DNA from: Bacteroidota bacterium
GTDB taxonomy: Bacteria > Bacteroidota > Bacteroidia > Chitinophagales > Chitinophagaceae
Assembly (NCBI GenBank): GCA_029561305.1
Contig: JAKQJG010000314.1
Coordinates: 1 to 37,202 of the forward strand
Length of the DNA stretch: 37,202 nucleotides
Direction: 5' to 3'
Notes under the pieces: generated by a model
Databases searched by the model: none
What the model was told of the DNA's origin: nothing
Seen by the model: only the letters and a program-made list of their open reading frames with translations
Part shown: piece by piece, positions 8,329 through 18,800 of the stretch
Position numbering within the stretch: the first letter of the stretch is position 1
Layout: each line of letters starts with the position of its first letter
Translations under genes and position numbers: made by a program

Positions 8329-9459
8329 TTAGCGGACTGATGAATACGCTGTAATCTTACTTTTCAAAAATCTGTCAATGTCTTCCGGTTTTATTTTAAA
8401 AATATTACAAACTGTTTCAATGAGTTTACTGTCTTCATTTGGAACGTTTAACAAGGCTTGTACAAAATCAATACCCCCTGTATCAAAAGCAGTTTTGCAT
8501 AAAACAGCACCCATCGTATAATAGGCGCTTGTATGCCAATCGCTGGATTTATTTAATACTGTATTAAAAGTGATCTCTCCATTTTTATACATCAGGTCAG
8601 CTAATTGCAACACATTCTCTTCAAATGTTTTTCCATTGCTTCCTCCCTGCCATGAAGCAAAACCCTCTTCAATCATTGAATGCATGCCGGATTCCGGCAG
8701 TATCATATGCACCAGTTCGTGCGGATAGTATTCAGAACCAAGTCCACTTAACAGTATATTGTTATTCCGCATGGCTGTTCCAGTGGTATAACCTGCAAAA
8801 TAGAAATCAAAATTCAGCAGTTTGCCCATATCATCTGCATTGTCTGTTATATAAAATGCAAACGGTTCAATTGCTGGTAATTTAAATTTGCTTTGAAGGT
8901 ATTCACAAAATTCATTGGCCTTGCTGGCTGATTGCAAATTGAACTGGTGTGCCGGTGGATAGATAAACGTAATTTTCCCGATTTTTTTTCTTGCCCATTT
9001 TTCGGTAATAACCGGGAGGGCATTTATTAATTTCCATTCTTTGTTTTCCTTTACAGCGTACAATTTGGTAATACACCATGGATTGGATCGCTTGCTGACA
9101 GAATTAGTGTCACCAGCAAAAAAAATGGTCCTGATACTGTAGTACTTCCCCTCTTTTTCCACAGATAAAACAGTAGGTTTAAAATAATGTAATAGCTGGT
9201 CCGATGGTACCTGGTAAATAAACTTACGTGAAAAGTCGAAGTCCGCATAAACTGCCTTCTCTGTATTATTCCAATGTGGATTGTTGTATAAACTGTCCGG
9301 GGCTGCATTCAAATAGTTTGTCCAGAGTTTTATGATGAGCTTAATTTCAGGATTCGTTGTGTCCACTCTTGAATGAATGGTAACTTCAGGATGTTGTTCC
9401 TGTGCAAAACCAGCAGCAGTGAAATATAAAAAAACCAGGATAGAAACTGCTGCTTTCAT
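8329..9459 (-). CDS. Predicted secreted zinc metallopeptidase (gluzincin, peptidase MA-like)
   Basis: The 376-residue protein starts with a signal peptide (MKAAVSILVFLYFTAAGFAQ, likely cut near residue 19-20). The first ~155 residues look like an NTF2-like or other small alpha+beta domain (WKLINALPVI). The C-terminal half carries the zinc motif HELVH (residues 247-251) and, 13-14 residues further, MIEEGFASW. There Glu264 or Glu265 would be the third zinc ligand, as in gluzincins. The substrate cannot be read from sequence; processing of a surface protein is possible but only inferred. It follows the porP-like gene on the same strand but is separated from it by a terminator at 9594-9621. It probably forms a short unit with the NTF2-like gene downstream. 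Confidence 0.8.
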   Translation of the reverse strand: MKAAVSILVFLYFTAAGFAQEQHPEVTIHSRVDTTNPEIKLIIKLWTNYLNAAPDSLYNNPHWNNTEKAVYADFDFSRKFIYQVPSDQLLHYFKPTVLSVEKEGKYYSIRTIFFAGDTNSVSKRSNPWCITKLYAVKENKEWKLINALPVITEKWARKKIGKITFIYPPAHQFNLQSASKANEFCEYLQSKFKLPAIEPFAFYITDNADDMGKLLNFDFYFAGYTTGTAMRNNNILLSGLGSEYYPHELVHMILPESGMHSMIEEGFASWQGGSNGKTFEENVLQLADLMYKNGEITFNTVLNKSSDWHTSAYYTMGAVLCKTAFDTGGIDFVQALLNVPNEDSKLIETVCNIFKIKPEDIDRFLKSKITAYSSVR

Positions 9460-9593
9460 TGCTTTCTGAATTTGTAAATGCTTTTTATTACTAACAGGCC
9501 TTTATTATTTTGCTGACCTGTATACTTCCCGGGCTTCAAGATAATGACATTCTTCAATTACCCAACACGAACGCTTTTTAATGGGGGTAGCTG

Positions 9594-9621
9594 CAAAACA
9601 AAAAGCCCCCAAAAGGGGGCT
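9594..9621 (-). terminator. Intrinsic terminator of the porP-like transcript
   Basis: On the minus strand AGCCCCC, loop TTTT, then GGGGGCT is followed by TTTTGTTTT. It stands about 85 bp after the porP-like stop codon and about 135 bp before the start of the metallopeptidase gene, so it should end the PKD/porP transcript. Confidence 0.9.
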
Positions 9622-9706
9622 CTTAGTTATCCAAACAATCCATAAAAACAAAAGCTCTTGTGCCAGGCTACGACTTTAAGCTTTGACGTCTGGAGTAACT
9701 AATATT

Positions 9707-10741
9707 TTAAAATCTTGGGCAACGTACTGCGTTCCTGCTGGTACTGTTGCGCTCTAAAAATGTTTGATAAGAAATACCGAGTTCAAATCCTCCGCGGCCG
9801 TTGCTGGCTGCATTGAGTTTTGAAATATTAGCATCATAGCTAACAGAAATTGATAAGGGTCTCACTTCCAGTTTTGCTACTGGTATGATGGCGTCTTTTG
9901 CTCTTACAAACAAACCACCATGTATCAGGTAAACCGGGTCCACTTCGCTGTCTAATTTGTACGTATAGATTGCACCCCCAATTGTTTGTGAACTTGCGCC
10001 TTGCTGTGAGTGATCTGCATGAAAGGTTACATAAGAGAATTCAGATGTTGCTAACCTTGCACCGGCTGAATACACCCACTTTGGAGCAAGCCTTGTTTTA
10101 CCTGCTGTATAGAAGCCAATATTAGATGGCCTGTTGAAATGATGTAATGCTACACCAGCAAAAAAGTTATTGTCGGGGTTGTCATTCAACTGTGTATTAA
10201 AACTCAGACCCGCTGTTCCATCAAAATAACTGTATGAAGCGTTGTCAAAATTTTCTCCGTCTGTTGCACCAGGGTTATAGGTAACACCGTCAAATTGCGT
10301 ATTGGTTGTTACCTTGCCTCTGTCGAATCTCCGTTGTACAAGTCCGCCCATAAACCCGAGTGATAAGTACATGTTTTTTTCTTCGCTTAACGATTTATGA
10401 TAGTTTAAAGCTGGAAGAATGTGTGTTGCAGACATCGCAATGGTACCGGCCCTGTCGAGCATTACCTGTGCACCCACTGTCATATAGTCTTCACTGTTAC
10501 CTACATGTATTTTATATTCTCCATTAAGCGAAGTGGTTTGATACGGTGTTGTTACGCTCTGCCATTGTGTGCGGTAAACAGATTGCAACCGAAGGTCACC
10601 CGAAAAAAGACCGGCTAACGCTGGATTCCTTAATAGTGGAGCCTCATTGAATTGTGAAAAATGAATGTCCTGCGACCGGACTGTTTGTGCTGAAATTATC
10701 ATGAGTGTTACCCACAACAATTTCTGTTGGATGGCTTTCAT
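9707..10741 (-). CDS. PorP/SprF family type IX secretion system outer-membrane protein
   Basis: The 344-residue protein begins with a signal peptide ending near RSQD. It continues with the family hallmark QDIHFSQF.EAPLLRNPALAGLF, followed by alternating beta-strand segments expected of an outer-membrane barrel, and ends in an aromatic residue (RCPRF). PorP/SprF proteins belong to the T9SS. In Flavobacterium johnsoniae SprF is required for export of the giant adhesin SprB, and similar genes commonly sit next to type B substrate genes. Here it starts 76 bp downstream of a giant PKD gene with no terminator in between, so it is probably cotranscribed with that gene and serves its secretion. It might also serve the two other paralogues, which have no porP-like neighbour of their own. 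Confidence 0.93.
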   Translation of the reverse strand: MKAIQQKLLWVTLMIISAQTVRSQDIHFSQFNEAPLLRNPALAGLFSGDLRLQSVYRTQWQSVTTPYQTTSLNGEYKIHVGNSEDYMTVGAQVMLDRAGTIAMSATHILPALNYHKSLSEEKNMYLSLGFMGGLVQRRFDRGKVTTNTQFDGVTYNPGATDGENFDNASYSYFDGTAGLSFNTQLNDNPDNNFFAGVALHHFNRPSNIGFYTAGKTRLAPKWVYSAGARLATSEFSYVTFHADHSQQGASSQTIGGAIYTYKLDSEVDPVYLIHGGLFVRAKDAIIPVAKLEVRPLSISVSYDANISKLNAASNGRGGFELGISYQTFLERNSTSRNAVRCPRF

Positions 10742-10817
10742 AAAATCGGATTTGTTTTCTTAGGTTTGGATACTTAGTGACTGTTGTCCATATATAAACG
10801 CCGGTGGGTAAACTTTA

Positions 10818-13800
10818 TTATCGCAGCAGTAAAATATTTCCGGCAAAAGACACCACTTTTCCACTGCTGCAAACAAATTCAACCGTGTATACATAAGTAC
10901 CCGCAGGCGCATCGGCACCCTGGTACTTTCCGTTCCATCCGCTGCTATGGTCATTCGTGTTGAAATTGCCATTGGTGTAAACAAGACCACCAATGCGATT
11001 GTAAATTTTAAAGGCTGCGATCTTCAGTGTGCCAGTTCCCGGCAGTGTAAGCGGGCAGAAAATTTTATTGATGCCATTGGGAGAAAAAGCAGCAGGCATA
11101 TATATATTACTGCGGTCACATTTTAACTGTACAAAAATTTCATCTGAAGAAGTACATCCATTTCCGTTAGTCACTTCTATCTTGTATGTTGTACCATCGC
11201 TCGGGGTTGCAACGGGGGATGCACAGTTGGTACAATTCAGGCCAATGGGTGGATACCAGTTCCATTGAATGACATCATTGGAATATTGGGGCGAAAGCGT
11301 TACTTCTTTTCCTTCATTCAATATAAAATCATTACCGGCATTTACAGATGGCAATGGATATACCTCCACATACATAAAAGCTGTATCCCGGAAGCAATTG
11401 ATACTGTCATAACCAACAACGGTATAAATGGTATTTGTAACCGGGCTGGCAACGGGGTTGGCTGTATTGGTATTACTAAGACCGTTTGCGGGTGACCAAT
11501 AGTAATTTTCTGCCCCATTAACCAAAAGCTGCAAACTTTTTCCTGAGCAGATTGCTCCGGAGTCGGAAGGGCTGTTAAGTACGAAAGGTTTTTTTAACTC
11601 AATGAATACACTGTCTGTTTTTTCACAACCAGCACTGTTAACGCCGCTCACATAATACAGTATGCTGTTGGGCGAATTTGATAAGGGGTCATTACAGTTA
11701 GTACAACTTAAATGAATATCCGGCCGCCAGGTATAATTATCTGCACCCGAAGCATGAAGCATTATGGATGCACCTTCGCAGATGGCCGTATCATTGCCTG
11801 CAAATGTATTTGGAACAGGCAGAATACGAATAGTGCTGCTGGCTGTGTCGGCGCAGCCTGTACTGTAGTTCATAATGAGCTGGATGTTATACAAACCTGT
11901 ATCCTTGTATTGCTGAGCAGCAGGATCTTTTATTGAAGACGTCTGCCCGTTTCCAAAATTCCATTTCCAGTACGTCGCGGCCGTATCTGTTGTTGTTGTA
12001 TTGCCTGTAAAAGAAACCATGCTTTGTCCGCAATAGTTTGCTTCATTGCCTGCAATGTTTATGTCCGGCGTTACCGATACCCGGATAAAGCCAGGTTTTA
12101 CCAGGCTGTCTAAACAGCCAAATGCTGTACTTACAAAAAGTTTTATCGTATAGGTGCCAGGGATAGTATAAAAGTGTACCGGGCTGGCTTCTGTAGAATA
12201 GCTTCCGTCTCCAAATTCCCATCGGTGTCCCGTGATGGTGCTGCCGGTAGTAGTAGAGTCATAGAAATATACACTGTCGCCAAAACAGACTGAACTGTCT
12301 ATTGCAGAAAAATTTACCCGGCTGCTGAACAGTTTTATGGTATCAGCCCCGGTGAGTTGTAAGAAACAACCTGCAGTATCTTTCACCACAACCGAAGGCA
12401 TAAACTGACCGGGGTAGGTATACGTGTGCGTGGTTGCTGAATCACTGGATGAAAAAACAACGCCATCATTAAAGTCCCAGGAATACGTAAGTGAATCATC
12501 GGATACTACATTCAGCGACACTGCCAATGGTGCACAACCGGCTAATGGCCGGTATTGCAGGCTGGCATCGATGCCCTGCACTATTATTTTTATAGAATCA
12601 GTTTTGAAGCAACGGTTTGACCTTCTTGCAGTAAGCCGCACCGTATATGAACCCCGGTCAGCGTAGGAATATACAGGATTAACCGTGGAGGAAAATCCAC
12701 CGTCTCCAAAATCCCATAGTTGCGATAATGCGTTTAATGAAGTGTTGTAAAACTTCACCTGGAACGGTGTGCAGGTTCCTGTGCTGTCACTAACGGTAAA
12801 GGATGCACTTACATCTCTCACTTTTGCATAATTAACCCTTCTCAACGAGTCCTTGCATCCTGCGATATCTGTCACTACTAATTTTATGGTATAGTCTCCG
12901 TTGGATGTGTATTGTTTTACAGGTAATGAATCAGACGAAAAACTTCCATCTCCAAAACTCCATAAATAAGTAAGCCCGCTGCCCGTTGAAGGATTTCGAA
13001 TGATCAGCGTATCCTCTTTACAGGTATTGAAATTAGGAGCAAAAAAATTAGCATCCGGCTGGTATATCCGTACGGGTACTGCGTAGGCAATACTGTCTGC
13101 ACACCCCGCAGAATCAATAATTTTCAGTGAAGGATAATAATAACCCGTTATACTATAATTATGGGTAACCGGATTGCTGAACGGCTGAATATTGTTTTGT
13201 GTTTCTCCATCGCCAAAATCCCATTTCCAGCTGGAGATATTGTTGCGGCCGGCTTGATTGGTGGATGTATTATTAAAACTGACTGGCTGGTTACGGCAGC
13301 CATTGAGTGTGGTTATTGTAAAAGATGCCTTTGGGTCGGAAACAAATATCAAATTTGATTTGCTTATTGTAGTATAACAGCCATTGGTGTCAACAATACT
13401 GAGTTGTATAGAGAAATTACCTGGCTGGCTATACAAATGCTGTACACTGTCGCCCGTTAAGCTGTCAATAACACCATCACCAAAATCCCAGATCATTTTT
13501 TTTATATTGTTCCGGTTGATGCCTGCAGTATAAAAAAGTACTGAATCTGATTTGCAAATGGATGCTTTACTGGCTATAAAATCTGCCACTTCATTCACTG
13601 TTTTTACCTGTAAAGTTGTTGTGCTTGAGCAGGCCGCATTGGTTGTGGTGAGCGAAACAGTATAAGTTTGATAATTAGAAAAGCTGTGTACTGGGTTCTG
13701 TTCAGTTGATGTGCTTCCATCACCGAAATCCCAATTCCAGCTCTGTGGCAATACCGAATTGTCTTTGAAAAAAACCTCTTTTTTGTTGATACAGTTATAT

Positions 13801-15641
13801 ACCGGCCGGAACCTGGCACGTCCGGGCAATACAGTTACTATGCCTGTTTTGGTTAGGGAATCATCACAACCATTGTTCCAGGCAATCAGCTTTACCGAAT
13901 ACCTGCCAGAGTCATAATATGCATGAGCAGGATCCGGTATTTCAGAAGTGGTGCCGTCGCCAAATTTCCACATCCACTTATCTGCAGGGGCAGTTAGGTG
14001 AGTAAACTGCACATTTGATCCGGGACATACAACAGCAGGGGACAGGTTAAAATCAATGACAGGTTTAATACCTGCCGTTCTTACACCCGCCGGGATAATC
14101 AATGAATCCACACAGCCATCTGTTGAAGTAACAACGAGCTTAATATTATAATTGCCTGGATCTGTATATACCGCCGTGGGTAACTGGCTGCTGGAGGTTT
14201 GTCCATTGTCAAAATCCCACAAAAAACTATTGACACCGTCAGGAGCATTTACAAACGGGTAGGGTGTAAAAACATAAGGCAAACAACCGCCGCCTTCTTT
14301 TGTGTCAATAGTTATCCTGGGCCGGTGTACTTTTATAAAACCTTTTTTTGTAAGGGAAGCCTGGCATCCTGCTGCACTGTTCACCCTCAGTGTAACGTCA
14401 TATTCTCCTTCCGTTGTAAAAGTGTGCAGTGGGTTTTGAAGGGTGGAACTGGTGCCGTCTCCAAAATCCCAAAACCAGCTGGTGGCACCTGCTGTCAAAT
14501 CAGCAAATGTTACGGAAAATGGTACCCTGCACGCTGCCAGGTCCGATGCAGAAAAATCAATGACGGGTGAGGGTAGTACACTGATATTTTTTGTAACCGA
14601 GTCAGAGCAGGCATTAAAATTACTTACCAGTTTCACGGTATAATCACCGGGATTGGTCCAGGTTTTTGCGGTGGTGGCGCTAAAGGAAGAACCGCCATCA
14701 CTGTACAACCATTGGGAACTTAAAGGCGCTGGAACTGTACCGTTAGTGAGCAGCATCCTGTAATTAACGCAAACTGTATCGTCGCTTATGATAGCCGAGC
14801 GTATATCTTTTATTAACAAAGTGTCTTTTAAAATCAATGTATCAGTACATCCAAAATCATTTCTTGCAGTTAGAGTGATGCTGTATAACCCTCCTGCTGT
14901 ATAAATTTGAGAAGCGGAAAAGGTATTTGTTGTGTTTCCGTTTCCAAAATCCCATGTATACAGTATACTGCCTGGTCCGGTTGAATTATTATAAAAGAAA
15001 ATCTTTTCCGGGGGTTTGCATTTTACAGGCAATGAAAAATTGAATTGTGTACGGATAGAATCAGCGGCCTTTATATAGGCAAGTTTACTCAGGCTTTTTG
15101 TGCAGCCGCCGCTGGTAGTTACCTGCAGGGTTATATTAAATGCACCTGCCTGTGTGTACAGGTGCTGGGGGTTTTTAACCGTGCTGGTGGCACCATCATC
15201 AAAATCCCATTGCCAGGAGGTGATATTTCCTGTGGTGCAGGTACTGAGGTCTGTAAACCGGGTGGTGAAGGGAATACAGTTTAAAGAGTCGTTAACTGTA
15301 AATTGTACTATTGGGTTATCATAAACGGTAATGTATTGGTTTTTAGTTATGCTGTTAGAACCTGATGTATTGCTCACCCTTAGCTGCACACTATATACGC
15401 CTGGATTATTATAAGTGACCACCGGATTTTTTTGTGTTGCTGAGTTGCCGTTGCCAAAATCCCAGCTCCATGAACTGGGGCTGCCGGCAGAGTTGTCGGT
15501 AAATTGAACAACTAAGGGTGCACAACCGGAAATGGGCGTGGCGCTGAAATCAGCCACCACCTGTCCATATACAGTAAAGGAACTGCATAACATTATCAGG
15601 CAGCAAAGTGTTCCGGGGTAATATTTCTTCCAGTTTATCAA
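10818..15641 (-). CDS. Giant PKD-repeat surface protein with T9SS type B sorting domain (copy 2, TTG start)
   Basis: The 1607-residue protein has the same layout as its two paralogues: signal peptide, 15 PKD-type repeats, three Ig-like domains and a type B C-terminal domain. The start is TTG at 15641: in frame upstream there is no ATG or GTG before a TGA about 40 bp away. The first downstream ATG (codon 17) would remove the charged start of the signal peptide INWKKYYPGTLCCLIMLCSS. Repeat 4 is degenerate (WLYSDGGSS) and repeat 13 has WDFNDG. The Ig-like domains carry LSCTNC and LNCTNC. The C-terminal domain starts AAFSPNGINKIFCP, so it lacks the DG..ND part of the usual signature. It is predicted to be a surface adhesin exported by T9SS. 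The porP-like gene follows 76 bp downstream; a terminator separates it from the upstream paralogue. Confidence 0.93.
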   Translation of the reverse strand: MINWKKYYPGTLCCLIMLCSSFTVYGQVVADFSATPISGCAPLVVQFTDNSAGSPSSWSWDFGNGNSATQKNPVVTYNNPGVYSVQLRVSNTSGSNSITKNQYITVYDNPIVQFTVNDSLNCIPFTTRFTDLSTCTTGNITSWQWDFDDGATSTVKNPQHLYTQAGAFNITLQVTTSGGCTKSLSKLAYIKAADSIRTQFNFSLPVKCKPPEKIFFYNNSTGPGSILYTWDFGNGNTTNTFSASQIYTAGGLYSITLTARNDFGCTDTLILKDTLLIKDIRSAIISDDTVCVNYRMLLTNGTVPAPLSSQWLYSDGGSSFSATTAKTWTNPGDYTVKLVSNFNACSDSVTKNISVLPSPVIDFSASDLAACRVPFSVTFADLTAGATSWFWDFGDGTSSTLQNPLHTFTTEGEYDVTLRVNSAAGCQASLTKKGFIKVHRPRITIDTKEGGGCLPYVFTPYPFVNAPDGVNSFLWDFDNGQTSSSQLPTAVYTDPGNYNIKLVVTSTDGCVDSLIIPAGVRTAGIKPVIDFNLSPAVVCPGSNVQFTHLTAPADKWMWKFGDGTTSEIPDPAHAYYDSGRYSVKLIAWNNGCDDSLTKTGIVTVLPGRARFRPVYNCINKKEVFFKDNSVLPQSWNWDFGDGSTSTEQNPVHSFSNYQTYTVSLTTTNAACSSTTTLQVKTVNEVADFIASKASICKSDSVLFYTAGINRNNIKKMIWDFGDGVIDSLTGDSVQHLYSQPGNFSIQLSIVDTNGCYTTISKSNLIFVSDPKASFTITTLNGCRNQPVSFNNTSTNQAGRNNISSWKWDFGDGETQNNIQPFSNPVTHNYSITGYYYPSLKIIDSAGCADSIAYAVPVRIYQPDANFFAPNFNTCKEDTLIIRNPSTGSGLTYLWSFGDGSFSSDSLPVKQYTSNGDYTIKLVVTDIAGCKDSLRRVNYAKVRDVSASFTVSDSTGTCTPFQVKFYNTSLNALSQLWDFGDGGFSSTVNPVYSYADRGSYTVRLTARRSNRCFKTDSIKIIVQGIDASLQYRPLAGCAPLAVSLNVVSDDSLTYSWDFNDGVVFSSSDSATTHTYTYPGQFMPSVVVKDTAGCFLQLTGADTIKLFSSRVNFSAIDSSVCFGDSVYFYDSTTTGSTITGHRWEFGDGSYSTEASPVHFYTIPGTYTIKLFVSTAFGCLDSLVKPGFIRVSVTPDINIAGNEANYCGQSMVSFTGNTTTTDTAATYWKWNFGNGQTSSIKDPAAQQYKDTGLYNIQLIMNYSTGCADTASSTIRILPVPNTFAGNDTAICEGASIMLHASGADNYTWRPDIHLSCTNCNDPLSNSPNSILYYVSGVNSAGCEKTDSVFIELKKPFVLNSPSDSGAICSGKSLQLLVNGAENYYWSPANGLSNTNTANPVASPVTNTIYTVVGYDSINCFRDTAFMYVEVYPLPSVNAGNDFILNEGKEVTLSPQYSNDVIQWNWYPPIGLNCTNCASPVATPSDGTTYKIEVTNGNGCTSSDEIFVQLKCDRSNIYMPAAFSPNGINKIFCPLTLPGTGTLKIAAFKIYNRIGGLVYTNGNFNTNDHSSGWNGKYQGADAPAGTYVYTVEFVCSSGKVVSFAGNILLLR

Positions 15642-15684
15642 GGGGCCGATATAGTTGCAATATAAAAAATATCCTTCACTTCAC

Positions 15685-15699
15685 CTGTAAATAATACAG
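15685..15699. repeat. Short palindrome upstream of giant PKD gene copy 2
   Basis: CTGTA at 15685-15689 pairs with TACAG at 15695-15699 across AATAA, about 45 bp upstream of the TTG start. It is short enough to be chance; it is listed only because it sits in the promoter region. Confidence 0.25.
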
Positions 15700-15768
15700 T
15701 TATTTGAGCGTATGTTATTTTAAATATTATTTTGACCATTGGATGACGTTTTATTTTTTTAGCGTAAC

Positions 15769-15803
15769 TGAAAAAATAAAAAAGCCGGCCCTTCGGCCAG
15801 CTT
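15769..15803 (-). terminator. Intrinsic terminator after giant PKD gene copy 3
   Basis: On the minus strand AAGCTGGCC, loop GAAG, then GGCCGGCTT forms a stem with one mismatch and is followed by a long T-rich run (TTTATTTTTT). It lies about 30 bp past the stop codon at 15834 and before the start of copy 2. The two giant genes therefore look like separate transcripts unless there is read-through. Confidence 0.85.
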
Positions 15804-15833
15804 CTTTGAGGTTTAATAAAAACAAAAGCATCT

Positions 15834-18800
15834 TTATTTTACAAGTGAAATATTGCCACGATAGGTAAGCACACTTCCATTATCACATATCACTTCCAGC
15901 GTGTAAACAAATACATCAGGGTTGGCTTTCTGGCCTTTACTGGTACCATCCCATCCGTATGCGGCATTGTTGGCATCAAAGTTTGTTTTCTCAAATACGA
16001 TCTCTCCCCAGCGGGTGAATATCCTGAGGCTCTTTATCTTAAACAAGCCCGTACCTCTTGGAAAGAAAACATCATTGGAGCCATCTCCATTGGGAGAAAA
16101 AGTATTAGGAACAAAAATATTTGAGCCATTGCATATAACATATACGGTTACCCTGTCCCTGGCTAAACAGCCGCCACGGTTTTTAACCTCCACATTGTAT
16201 TCCGTATTTTCCATTGGCTTAACACTAATGCCCGGGTATACATTCCTGAACAGGCCGGTAGTGGGATTCCATACAACAGTAGTTACATCTGCTGATATTA
16301 CCGGCACGAGGTCAATGGTCTGTCCCACATTAATGGTTTTATCTGCACCCGCCTCCACTGTTGGCATTGGATTTACCCTGATATTTACATACCCTGTATC
16401 TTTAAAACAACCTAAATCATCCGATCCTACCACCATGTAATTGGTAGTTACCGAAGGTGCTGCCGTTGGTTCACTGATATTAGGGTTATCGAGCCCGTTA
16501 GCCGGCGACCAGGAATAGCTGTCGGTGCCCGTTGCAAACAGTTTTTTAGAACTTCCGGCGCAAAGACTGTCGCTGCTGCTGTAAGTGATCCTTGACTTTT
16601 CTTTTATTGACACATTAATACTGTCTACCGCACTGCAGCCCTGGTTAGACGTGCCGGTTACTGTATAAGTGATATTGCTTTGCGTACTGGTAACAGGATT
16701 TGCACAATTGATGCAGCTTAATCCTGCAGCCGGCGACCATGTATAAGTATCCGCCCCGGTTGTTTCAATTGTTTTACCACTGCCTTTACAAAGTATAAAG
16801 TCTGCACCCGCATTTACAACCGGGATGGCATAGGATTCCACTGCCAGTGATGCCGTATCCGTACAGCCACTGCTGTTGGTTCCAATAAGTGTGATGTTAT
16901 GTAAGCCGGCTGTTAAATATTGCTGGGCTGCCGGGCTGGCTGTTACAGCAGTATTGCCATTAGCAAAATTCCATTGCCACGTTATTACTGATGTATCAGG
17001 TACTGCCAGCTGGCTGTTGAATGTTACAGTTAATGGCGTACAACCGTTGCCGGTAGATAGTATGTTTACCCTTGGTGATGCAACCACCCGTACAGGTGAT
17101 GCTGCCCTTAGGGTATCCGTGCAGCCCATCCTGCTTACTGTTATAAGTTGCGGATAGTAGATGCCGGGCTGTAAGTACTGGTGCGCCGGGTGCTGGGTAA
17201 TGGATGTAATACCATCACCAAAATCCCATTGGTACAGACTGATATTATCACCTTCAGTGATAATAGAAGAGTCCGCAAAAGAAACAATACCGGAATCGCA
17301 AAGCAGCCTCCTGTCAAAACTGAAATGATTGGTAACATTGCTCACCGTAATTGAATCACGCCCTCTTATAGGCACCTGGCAACCAGATTGGTCAATAAGG
17401 ATCATCTTGGGCACATACCTGCCAGGATAAGTATATGTATGTGATAATATGGAATCATTTGTTGTGACAGTGGTACCATCATTAAAATCCCACACGAAGG
17501 AGTAACGGCCATTGGTGGTGGCGGAAAAGTTTACCGTTACGGGGTTACAGCCTGCTAAAGGATTATAGGTAAAACTTCCTTCGGGGCCCTTAATGGTGAT
17601 TGTTCTTTCATGTGTTACAACGCAACCTCCTATTCCCGTGGCAATCAGTTTTGCATGATAAATGCCGGGGTAATTATAAAAATGCGTGGGATTAGCGTCT
17701 GTAGAATAAGTACTGTCTCCAAAATCCCACCGGATGCTTTGTGCATTGGTGGATTGATTGGTGAACTGTACAACCAATGGCGGACAGTTGCTGGCCGTAT
17801 CGCTAAGACTGAATAGAGCAACAGGACTATTGATAGTGATATAATTTGTCTTTGTTATTGAATCGGAACAACCAAATGGATCGGCTATTACAAGTTTTAC
17901 CGAGTAAACTCCATCATTGGCGTAAGGATGCAATGGATTTTGTGATGAGGCCGTACTGTTATCACCAAAATTCCACCGGTAAGTTAAACCCGATCCTGTG
18001 CTTTGATTTATAAAACGAATTCTCCTGCCCGGACAGCTGAATGTATCCGCCGTGCTGAAATTTGCTTTAGGGCTTGAAATAATAAGCGAAGTTGCTAACG
18101 TAGTGCTGTCAGTACATCCTTGCGCATCGGTTACTTTTAATTTTACCGCATACGAACCTGCAGTTGTATATAAATGCTGGAACGGAGGGGCAGTAAGTAT
18201 TTCCGAAGTACCATCTCCATATTGCCATTCCCATTGCTGTACCGGACTTGTACCAGTTGAGGCGTCATTGAAGATAACTGTAGCGTTTAAGCAAGATCCT
18301 CCATTGGCTGGTGCAAAACTTGCCGCAGGTCCGCTTACGGAGATGTAACTTGCTTTTACTAGCGTGTCTGAACAGCCATTCTTGTCAACAGTAATAAGCC
18401 GGATATTAAATTGTCCTGTGCGGTTAAAGATATGGTCAACCCCGGTAGACTGAAAACCAGAATTAACTGAAGCTGTACCGTCCCCAAAGTTCCAGTTTAA
18501 CGAATTGATGTTGGCGAGACTCAGACCGGTAGTGAAAATTACATTGTCACCTTTACATACAGTTGTATCAGGCGTGCTGAACTGTGCTTCAGTGTCTATT
18601 ATTTGTACCTGCCTGGTGCTGGTATAATCACATCCAAATGTATTATTCACTACTCTCAATGTTACTGTATAAGTACCAGGAGAGGCGAAAGTATGCGCCG
18701 GGCTTCTAACGGTGGAAGTATTTCCGTCACCAAAATCCCAATGCCATTCTTCTGCGCCGATGGATTGATCCAGGAATGTTCTTACAAATGGGTTGCCACA

